Origin: Pseudomonadota bacterium | GTDB lineage: Bacteria; Cyanobacteriota; Vampirovibrionia; Obscuribacterales; Obscuribacteraceae | Assembly (NCBI GenBank): GCA_021325555.1 | Contig: JAJPGY010000005.1 | Location: forward strand, 1 to 64,000 | Reading direction: 5' to 3' | DNA: 64,000 bases | In this document: positions 35,633-41,948 of the stretch, piece after piece | How positions within the stretch are numbered: position 1 is the first letter of the stretch | Layout of the letters: each line of letters opens with the position of its first letter | Program-made: the position numbers and the translations under genes | The notes under the pieces: model-generated | Told to the model about the DNA's origin: nothing | The model's database searches: none | What the model saw: only the letters and a program-made list of their open reading frames with translations

Positions 35633-37003
35633 ATGAGAAGATTGGTTATGCGGCGGCATCGCTACATCTTTCTGCCCGTCTGCCTGAGCGTCGCCCTGGC
35701 GGTAAGCGCGGGCAGCTCGCCTGCGCGGATGTCCGCGCAGGCTGGAAGCGCCGAAGCCGCCCAGGCTCCGGGATATTCCTTCGCCGTCGACGGACGGAAG
35801 GTCATTGTCGGGGCTGCCCGGGGTGGTCAAAGCTACGAATTCACCGTTCGCCCGGCCGGCGCTGCACATTTCAAAGACGAGGCCACGCCGAAGAAGCCGG
35901 GCGCCGGTGCTCCGGCCGAGATTATCCTGCAAGGCTGCGCGGCATCGAGCACGGAGCCGACCTTGCTGGAGGGCATCGTCGTGGATGGCTCGTTGTCGGT
36001 GACCAACCCGCAGGGCAAACGCTTCCAGGCGGGAGCCGATTTCACCGTCGAGCGGGGAGGAACTGCCATCGCCATTCAGCCGGCAGGGGCCGCCGCATCC
36101 GAGCCCCGGCTCATTGCTGAGTACAGCTGCTGGCTCACGCGCATGGACTCGATCGTTGTCGACAAGACCGGCGCCGTCAAGCTGGTTGAGGGCACCGAGT
36201 CTAAATCAGCTCCCGACCTGCCCGCCATGGCCGAAGATGAAACTGCCATCGCCAACATCCTGGTCCGGGGCGACCGGCAAACAATCACGCCCGACGACGT
36301 GCTGGAAGTGCGAAGCGAGCCTGTTGCGCCGACCTGCCGCGACTCGCTGCGCCAGTATGTCGACCGGCTTAAAGCCGGCGGCACGGTCAAATTCGGATTT
36401 CTTGGCGACAGCGTGACCGGCGGCAGCAGTGCCAGCAGTCCGCTGCTTTCGTTCCCCAGATCCTTTCACACGACGATGCAGGAGAAGTTTCCTGGCGCCA
36501 GGGTGCAATCAGCGGTCTTCGCCATCCCGGGCGCCAAATCGTATGACCTGCTGCCGATGATAGGAAAGTTTCTCAACGATGAGCGACCCGATCTTCTCTT
36601 TGTCGAGTTCGTCAATGACCTGGGCGTCTCCCCGCAACGATTGCAAAGCTCCTACGCCCAGCTTCTCAGCGTGTGCGAACAGGCCCACGTCAAACCGCTG
36701 CTCATCGCGCCCCACTTCCCCGCCCCGCAAATGGCCAAGGCCTCTTCCTGGGCCGGCATACAGGACAAGTTCTACCTGACCCTGCTTCACGAGCTTGCTC
36801 GCGATCGCCAGATCGAGCTGGTCGACGTCTCGCAGCGATGGGCGCACCTGGATCGAGACGGGCTGAGGCCGGACCTGATGCTGGTCAACAGGCTGAACCA
36901 CCCCAACGACACCGGGCACGCAATCTACCGCCAGGAGCTTTTGCGCTGCTTCGGAATCGAAGTCCCCTTAAGGCCGGTCAGGCAGGCGGCGACGAACAGG
37001 TAA
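35633..37003 (+). CDS. secreted SGNH/GDSL-family hydrolase
   Basis: 456 residues. Signal peptide (RYIFLPVCLSVALAVSAGS). Residues about 45-225 form an unknown beta-rich region. From about 250 the SGNH fold starts with the block I motif FLGDSVTGG (nucleophile S260), then the block III Asn in VEFVNDLG (N328) and the block V catalytic pair in HPNDTGH (D426, H429). The Gly block is less clear. It would hydrolyse ester bonds of lipids or acetylated glycans at the cell surface. It follows the FecR-like gene by six bases. Confidence 0.82.
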   Translation: MRRLVMRRHRYIFLPVCLSVALAVSAGSSPARMSAQAGSAEAAQAPGYSFAVDGRKVIVGAARGGQSYEFTVRPAGAAHFKDEATPKKPGAGAPAEIILQGCAASSTEPTLLEGIVVDGSLSVTNPQGKRFQAGADFTVERGGTAIAIQPAGAAASEPRLIAEYSCWLTRMDSIVVDKTGAVKLVEGTESKSAPDLPAMAEDETAIANILVRGDRQTITPDDVLEVRSEPVAPTCRDSLRQYVDRLKAGGTVKFGFLGDSVTGGSSASSPLLSFPRSFHTTMQEKFPGARVQSAVFAIPGAKSYDLLPMIGKFLNDERPDLLFVEFVNDLGVSPQRLQSSYAQLLSVCEQAHVKPLLIAPHFPAPQMAKASSWAGIQDKFYLTLLHELARDRQIELVDVSQRWAHLDRDGLRPDLMLVNRLNHPNDTGHAIYRQELLRCFGIEVPLRPVRQAATNR

Positions 37004-37021
37004 CGCCGCGCGTGGCGTTGC
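36999..37021 (+). terminator. hairpin overlapping the SGNH stop codon
   Basis: GGTAACGCC and GGCGTTGCC can pair over nine positions with one G-U wobble and a six-base loop. No T-run follows, so the assignment is weak. Confidence 0.35.
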
Positions 37022-37139
37022 CGCAACCTCCTGCTGACAGCACAGGTGGACCCCGGAATTCGCGCCATGGTGCAAACTCTGCTTCGGGCGCGCTTGCCCC
37101 GGCGGCTGAGGTGGCCCGGTTCAACATCCTGCTGTGTCG

Positions 37140-37160
37140 TTTTACCAAATTTGGTTAAAA
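37140..37160 (+). repeat. 21-bp near-palindrome, site A
   Basis: Reads TTTTACC ... GGTTAAAA, an AT-rich palindrome in GC-rich DNA, with site B (37242-37262) its inverted near-copy (19 of 21 bases identical). It resembles a protein-binding operator, but lies between two convergent genes (SGNH ends 37003, protease ends 37397), where no promoter is expected. A TTGACA hexamer sits at 37168-37173. The rest of 37004-37396 holds no gene I can support. Confidence 0.5.
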
Positions 37161-37241
37161 GTCTGTTTTGACAGTCAACCTTAGAGACGACCCGAGAGCA
37201 GGGATTTACAACTATTCCGGCAAATCCGGACCCCCGGCCAT

Positions 37242-37262
37242 TTTTAACCATTTTTGGTAAAA
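37242..37262 (-). repeat. 21-bp near-palindrome, site B (inverted copy of A)
   Basis: Reads TTTTAACC ... GGTAAAA on the plus strand; its reverse complement differs from site A at two central positions. Centre-to-centre distance is 102 bases, near ten helical turns, so two bound proteins could face the same side and form a loop. Confidence 0.5.
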
Positions 37263-37396
37263 GAAGAAAGCACCGCATCTCGTAGTGGCCCTCACGTTAA
37301 AGAAGCCGGAGCCATTTTCTGTGACCGGCAGCAGCGTTGTGCCGGTGTCTCGGTCCGGTCAGCGAGCAGTCTGCCTGTTCCTTCGATTGTGATCAT

Positions 37397-38470
37397 TCAT
37401 TGGAAGAGCTCGGGTGCGAAGGAGTGGACGGATTGAATGGTTATGGCGCCGCCGAAGTTGGGCAGCTCTCCGCCGCGCTCGGACAGGGCGCGGACTGCCA
37501 CGACGCCCACGGCTTTGCCGCGCTGGCTGACTACCGGCCCGCCGCTGTTTCCGGTGGTCACCGGGGCGTCCACCTGGAGGATGTGCGGGGCTACGCGGCT
37601 TATGCGTCCGGTGTTGAAGGTCGGCGAGTAGTATTTCGAGGCGTCGATGTCGATCTGCTCGGAGGCGGCGGGATAGCCGATGACCTGGATCTCCTGACCT
37701 TCGGTGGGCGGCACGGAATCGAATTCGAGCGGCTCGGCGCGCACGCTGGCGACGGTCAGGATCGCCAGGTCGGGTTCGCTTTCCAACCTCGCCACCTTAT
37801 AGAGCTGCGCTTCCGCGGCGGGCTGCGTCACCGGACCGGGCGCGTGGAGGAAATAGGCCACCTCGGCCGCCACTCCTACCTGGGTCAGGTATCTGTTGAA
37901 GAGGAGCCGCTGCGGGTCGGCTTTCACGCAGAGGTACGTGTCGTACGTGTCCCAGATCGCGTCGGCTGTTATCTGGTAAGTGGCCCGCTCGGCGACGCTC
38001 ATCTGATCCTTCCTGGCGCCGAAGTTGATGATCGACAGCAGCTCGCGAAATCTCTTTTCGGGATCGCCGGCGGTGGCGGTCTGCTCGGCATAGAGGCGCA
38101 TGGCAGCGTAAAAGCGCTCGCATTCTCTGATGATCTGATCGCCGCTGTCGACGACGTGGCGGTTCGTTATGAAATAGGTCCTGTCCGTGCGCGAGACCTT
38201 TATGGGAAATGAGGTGCCGAAACCCACCACCCGGTAGCCCTTGTCGTCGGCGGTGGTTATGAAGACAGGGTAGTGGAACTTGGGCGAATAATCGGCGAGC
38301 TGGGCCCACAGCCCGTTGCCCAGGCGGAGCTTCAGCCCGACGTTTATCTGATACACCTGGCCCTTGAGCCGGTGGTCGAGCTTCTCCCAGCTTTCCACCG
38401 CGCGCGCCTGTTCCGGCATTGCCGGCAGGGCGGCAAGAAAGATCATAAGGATGGCAATCTGGCGGAACAT
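37397..38470 (-). CDS. secreted trypsin-like serine protease
   Basis: 357 residues with a signal peptide (MFRQIAILMIFLAALPAMPE). The catalytic triad is visible: H105 in TNRHVVDSG, D234 in DLAILTV, S309 in TTGNSGGPVV. The fold is HtrA/S1-like without an obvious PDZ domain. An insertion of about 90 residues (110-200) separates His and Asp. It is the last gene of a three-gene minus-strand operon with a DUF4127 protein (12 bases upstream) and a secreted unknown. Confidence 0.85.
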   Translation of the reverse strand: MFRQIAILMIFLAALPAMPEQARAVESWEKLDHRLKGQVYQINVGLKLRLGNGLWAQLADYSPKFHYPVFITTADDKGYRVVGFGTSFPIKVSRTDRTYFITNRHVVDSGDQIIRECERFYAAMRLYAEQTATAGDPEKRFRELLSIINFGARKDQMSVAERATYQITADAIWDTYDTYLCVKADPQRLLFNRYLTQVGVAAEVAYFLHAPGPVTQPAAEAQLYKVARLESEPDLAILTVASVRAEPLEFDSVPPTEGQEIQVIGYPAASEQIDIDASKYYSPTFNTGRISRVAPHILQVDAPVTTGNSGGPVVSQRGKAVGVVAVRALSERGGELPNFGGAITIQSVHSFAPELFQ

Positions 38471-38482
38471 CTCTGCTGTGAA

Positions 38483-39943
38483 TTATATGTCTACCTCGAT
38501 CTCAAACGTACGTTGCCAGGGTTGCCGGAAGGCCACTTTGTCCGGCCGGAAGCCCAGAGCCCCGGCGATGGTTGCCACGTGCGGGGACATCAGCGCCGCA
38601 AGGGTCGCCGCGTCAACCTGTCTTGTGAGACTCTTGCGCACCATTGCCTGGTACGCCCAGTCATCGCAAAAGCGCACAAACAGACAGCGCTTGACCGCCT
38701 GCCCGCTGGCGGCGGCGCCCTGCTTGAGAGCAAACCATCGCGAAACGCCCATCGCCAGGGCGGAACCGACGGCATTGCCGGTTGTGTTCCAGCCCGCGTA
38801 TCCCCAGAGCTTTTCGACAAGCTCCCGCCGGTCGACAAGCGCGGCTACCAGCGCCGGGTCCGCGCCGTTAGCGTAGGCGACGTCGCAGAGGACCACGGGT
38901 TTGTTCGCTGATTCCAGAAGCGCGAGCGTGGAGGCGACGGATCGGCTGGTGTCCAGGTTGCGCGTATCCTTGTGCCCGGGCAGCAGAACGTGATCGCCCT
39001 GAATTCCAGGCTTGCCGTGGACGATGACGATGAAATCGGGCACGCCGTCTCCGGTGATGCCGCAGGCGAGCAGCTGCGAGGCGACTGTCTGCCCCACCGT
39101 CTGGCCCTCGTACAGGCTCTGGCAATCGGCGGCTTGCTGCGGGCTGAAAAGCACGGAGGCGGCCGGCCGGACCCCGGCGACCCGCGCCAGCAGGCGGGCC
39201 AACAGCGCCATCAGAACCTCGTCTGCTCCCGGGTAGGCAAAAACCTTGTCTTCCAGCCCGAGGTCGGCGGCCTTGCCGGCAAGCCTGTCCCGCTCCAGCC
39301 GGTTCAAGCCGCTGGCGCCGGAATCATCCAGGCTGAAGGCCAGGAAATCCAGGTTGCCCTTGGCCGCGTGCTCGAGCAGATGCCGGTTGACCTGATGGTT
39401 CCGCCAGCGCGTCTGGAGATAATCCTGCCGGATGTCCGGCGGAATCCGCATCTCTGCTGCCGCAAGCGTGCCGGGCGCCAGCTTCTCCCCCCGCGCGAGC
39501 CGGTCCAGAAGCCCCGACCAGGCGAAGATCTCCCGGCCGAATCGGGCCCAGTAAGGCTTCTCCTCGGTGGCGTCGTAATTGTCGGAGATGCGCATGATGC
39601 TGGACTGCCCGAAAATGGCTCTGGCGGGCCCCAACTGTCTCCGCCAGCGGTCGAGGCAGGCTGTGCGATCAAGGAGTGTCTTGAGCGGGTCTTCGCTGCG
39701 GCGCGAGCTGACCAGCCCGCCGTAGATGAGGCTGTCCAGGCACAGGAGCAGCGCGTCGGGCTGGTCAGCTCGCACGGAGGCCTCGACAAAGGAGGCAAGC
39801 GCCCCGGGGTTGGCGGGGTCCGTCAGCCCTCCCAGCATCCGGCGGGGCGGCAGCAGGGCTTCCAGTCCGGCCAGCTCGGCCAGAAGCCGCGGGAAGACGC
39901 AGGTGACCGGCCGGTTGTCGATGGGGAGAATAAGGACTTTCAA
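38483..39943 (-). CDS. DUF4127 family protein
   Basis: 486 residues from the TTG at 39943, which overlaps the previous stop (TTGA); the frame is open far upstream but that part is the other gene. Family phrases are KVLILPIDNRPVTCVFPRLL, LLLCLDSLIYGGLVSSR, AFSLDDSGASGLN, VFAYPGADEVLM and WGYAGWNTTGNAVGSAL. The function of DUF4127 is not known. Conserved Asp, His and Asn residues make an enzymatic role plausible. It lacks a signal peptide, unlike its neighbours. Confidence 0.88.
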   Translation of the reverse strand: MKVLILPIDNRPVTCVFPRLLAELAGLEALLPPRRMLGGLTDPANPGALASFVEASVRADQPDALLLCLDSLIYGGLVSSRRSEDPLKTLLDRTACLDRWRRQLGPARAIFGQSSIMRISDNYDATEEKPYWARFGREIFAWSGLLDRLARGEKLAPGTLAAAEMRIPPDIRQDYLQTRWRNHQVNRHLLEHAAKGNLDFLAFSLDDSGASGLNRLERDRLAGKAADLGLEDKVFAYPGADEVLMALLARLLARVAGVRPAASVLFSPQQAADCQSLYEGQTVGQTVASQLLACGITGDGVPDFIVIVHGKPGIQGDHVLLPGHKDTRNLDTSRSVASTLALLESANKPVVLCDVAYANGADPALVAALVDRRELVEKLWGYAGWNTTGNAVGSALAMGVSRWFALKQGAAASGQAVKRCLFVRFCDDWAYQAMVRKSLTRQVDAATLAALMSPHVATIAGALGFRPDKVAFRQPWQRTFEIEVDI

Positions 39944-40749
39944 GGCTGCCCCGATTCCAGGGTCGCTCCGGGCTTGGACAGCTGCTGGACCGGCATGCTG
40001 GCGGCCGGAACTATTTTCAGCCCGGTGGACCTGGGCGGCTCGCCGGCGACCAAAACCCCGTTTTTCACGCCGGTCTGCCCTTCCGAGGTCACCGGGGTGG
40101 CGATCTCCAGGTCGGCGAAATCGGGTCGCGACCAGACCGCCGCCTCGAAAAACAGGTTCTGACCGATGAGATCGCCCTCGATTGGCGTCTCTATGGTCAG
40201 GTGAAGGATCCCGTCCTCGGGTATCTGCCCGACCGAGACCACCTTGCGGTCCGGTCCCAGCCTGAGCGGGTGACCGTAGATGGGCCTGGCGCCCGAGTCC
40301 TTGTCGGCCATGGCCAGGGCGACGAAGCTGCCCGGGCGCCCCTTGATGGTAAATTCGGCGGTTCTGCTTATCACCAGGCGTCCGGGCAGGTAGAGCCGGG
40401 ACTGCACCAGGCGCTCGGCCAGGCTGCGGTGCGTCAGCGCCGACAGGCGATCGCCGATGGCTATCGGCTTGACCGGAGCCGGCCGGGCGCTGCCGATGGC
40501 CGGGGCGATCGTCAGGCTCAAGGAGCCCTGCCCGGTGGGCATCATCATCTCCGGCGAAGCCCGCTCGCTGTCCGGAGAGGGCGACGCCGCCGCCGGCTTC
40601 GGGCCGGGCGCGCCGAAGGGCGTGGGCAGCGTTTTGAGCAGGTTGACCGGGCCGTAAAGCTCCCCCGCCCGCGCTGCGCACGGGGCAGCCGCGAGCGCTG
40701 CTGCGACAACCAGACAGGCTGTTAAATTGCCCTTGGGATAAATCTTCAT
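39940..40749 (-). CDS. secreted protein of unknown function
   Basis: 269 residues with a signal peptide (MKIYPKGNLTACLVVAAALA ... CAARA). A Pro/Ser-rich stretch (about 45-70) is followed by a beta-rich domain (LVISRTAEFTIKGRPGSFV, ILHLTIETPIEGDLIGQNL, EAAVWSRPDFADLEIATPV). No known family recognised. It is the first gene of the operon with the DUF4127 gene and the protease; a plausible -10 (TATTCT) lies close upstream. Confidence 0.65.
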   Translation of the reverse strand: MKIYPKGNLTACLVVAAALAAAPCAARAGELYGPVNLLKTLPTPFGAPGPKPAAASPSPDSERASPEMMMPTGQGSLSLTIAPAIGSARPAPVKPIAIGDRLSALTHRSLAERLVQSRLYLPGRLVISRTAEFTIKGRPGSFVALAMADKDSGARPIYGHPLRLGPDRKVVSVGQIPEDGILHLTIETPIEGDLIGQNLFFEAAVWSRPDFADLEIATPVTSEGQTGVKNGVLVAGEPPRSTGLKIVPAASMPVQQLSKPGATLESGQP

Positions 40750-40806
40750 CTTCGGTGTATGTTAAGAATAGTCCAAATAGTACCACCAGACATGCGTGGC
40801 GGGTAA

Positions 40807-41106
40807 GTGAGCGTCCAGATAACGGAGAGCGACAGATTAACGGCTGACGCCATGTTCTCGGCGAGCGCCCTCAAGCGGCTCGTCGTTACCACCGTTGTCG
40901 ACCACTTCCCGCTCATCGATGCCTTTTGCATCGCCACGGCTCTGCATGTCCTGCTCTTGCCGGTCATCTGGTGCCTGGGCTGGGGGCTGCCCTGGCCCAA
41001 GTCGCCGGTCATCACCTCGGTCATCGAGATCGATCTGCAAGACTGGCCGAATATGGCGAAATCCAAGAAGCTGTACGAGTTCAGGGATCCAAAGCTAAAT
41101 GAGTAA
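40807..41106 (+). CDS. small membrane protein resembling a TonB N-terminus
   Basis: 99 residues from a GTG at 40807 (an ATG at 40852 is possible). One transmembrane helix (about 42-62, IATALHVLLLPVIWCLGWGL) is followed by SPVITSVIEIDLQDW, which looks like the start of the periplasmic linker of TonB-type energy transducers, but no C-terminal TonB domain follows. The stop overlaps the next gene by eight bases. This could be a truncated TonB or an unrelated single-span protein. Confidence 0.5.
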   Translation: MSVQITESDRLTADAMFSASALKRLVVTTVVDHFPLIDAFCIATALHVLLLPVIWCLGWGLPWPKSPVITSVIEIDLQDWPNMAKSKKLYEFRDPKLNE

Positions 41107-41827
41107 GCCTCTGCTCACCGCCAGCTGGTCAAACCTTGTCATTGTCACCTACGCCGTACCGCCGGGTCTGATCAGACCGAGAATCCCGCACTGGCTGGAG
41201 CTCGATCTGCTGGATGGGAACGCCTTTGTCAGCCTGGTCGGCTTCGAGTTCCGTGACACGAAGGTTTTCGGGCTGAGCTGGCCGGCGCCGCGCAGCTTTC
41301 CGGAGCTGAACCTGAGGACTTACGTGCGGCACGGGCAGGAGCGGGGGGTGCTTTTCGTCTGCGAGTTCGTGCCCACCCGGCGCGTTGCCTGGGCGGCGCG
41401 CGGGCTTTACAACGAGCCTTACGCGGTGGCGCCGCTGGCGGTCGAGACGCTTCCGGCGCCCGCTTCCCTTTCCGTCCGGTACAGCCTGAGCTGGCGGGGG
41501 CGCACGCACACGGTGGCCGTGACCGGGCGCAAGCCGGCCGTCGTCCCCGCCGAGGGCAGCCAGGAGAACTTTTTCAAGGAGCACCGCTGGGGGTTTGGCG
41601 CCACCTTCCTGGGACAACCGCTGCGCTACGAGGTCCTGCACCCGGTCTGGAGCCTGTACCCGGTGGAGTCCTTTTCCCTGGATTTCGATTGGGAGCAGGT
41701 TTATGGACCGGAATGGGCCTTTTTGAACGGGGCCGACCCGGAGCTGACCATGTTCGCGCAAGGCTCGGCCGTGCAGCTCTATCCGTGGCGGTTATTGGCT
41801 CGGCAGCACGCGATGGCCTCGAATTGA
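41099..41827 (+). CDS. DUF2071 (YqjF-like) family protein
   Basis: 242 residues. Family phrases: LVIVTYAVPPGLIRPRIPHW, GNAFVSLVGFEFRDTKVFGL, FPELNLRTYVRHGQERGVLF and GLYNEPYAVAPLAVETL. DUF2071 proteins are soluble and of unknown function, often near stress or transport genes. The ATG overlaps the preceding small membrane gene, suggesting coupling. Confidence 0.88.
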   Translation: MSKPLLTASWSNLVIVTYAVPPGLIRPRIPHWLELDLLDGNAFVSLVGFEFRDTKVFGLSWPAPRSFPELNLRTYVRHGQERGVLFVCEFVPTRRVAWAARGLYNEPYAVAPLAVETLPAPASLSVRYSLSWRGRTHTVAVTGRKPAVVPAEGSQENFFKEHRWGFGATFLGQPLRYEVLHPVWSLYPVESFSLDFDWEQVYGPEWAFLNGADPELTMFAQGSAVQLYPWRLLARQHAMASN

Positions 41828-41869
41828 ACTTTAAGGGTCGAGCGAGCGTCTTTAAAGGAGCGGACTGAG

Positions 41870-41935
41870 ATGACGGCAACGCCGGTGCCGGCATTGCCGC
41901 AGCATATCTTTCCGGAAAGCTCGATCCATTTTTAA
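41870..41935 (+). CDS. short leader ORF (21 aa) ahead of recJ
   Basis: An ATG at 41870 with a strong AAAGGAG nine bases before it opens a 21-codon frame ending in TAA at 41933-41935, only 13 bases before the recJ ATG. The peptide is Pro-rich (four Pro in 21) and begins MTATPVPALPQH. A proline-rich leader right before a gene can cause ribosome stalling and control the downstream start. Function inferred only from position and ribosome site. Confidence 0.4.
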   Translation: MTATPVPALPQHIFPESSIHF

Positions 41936-41948
41936 TGAGGTGATCGTG

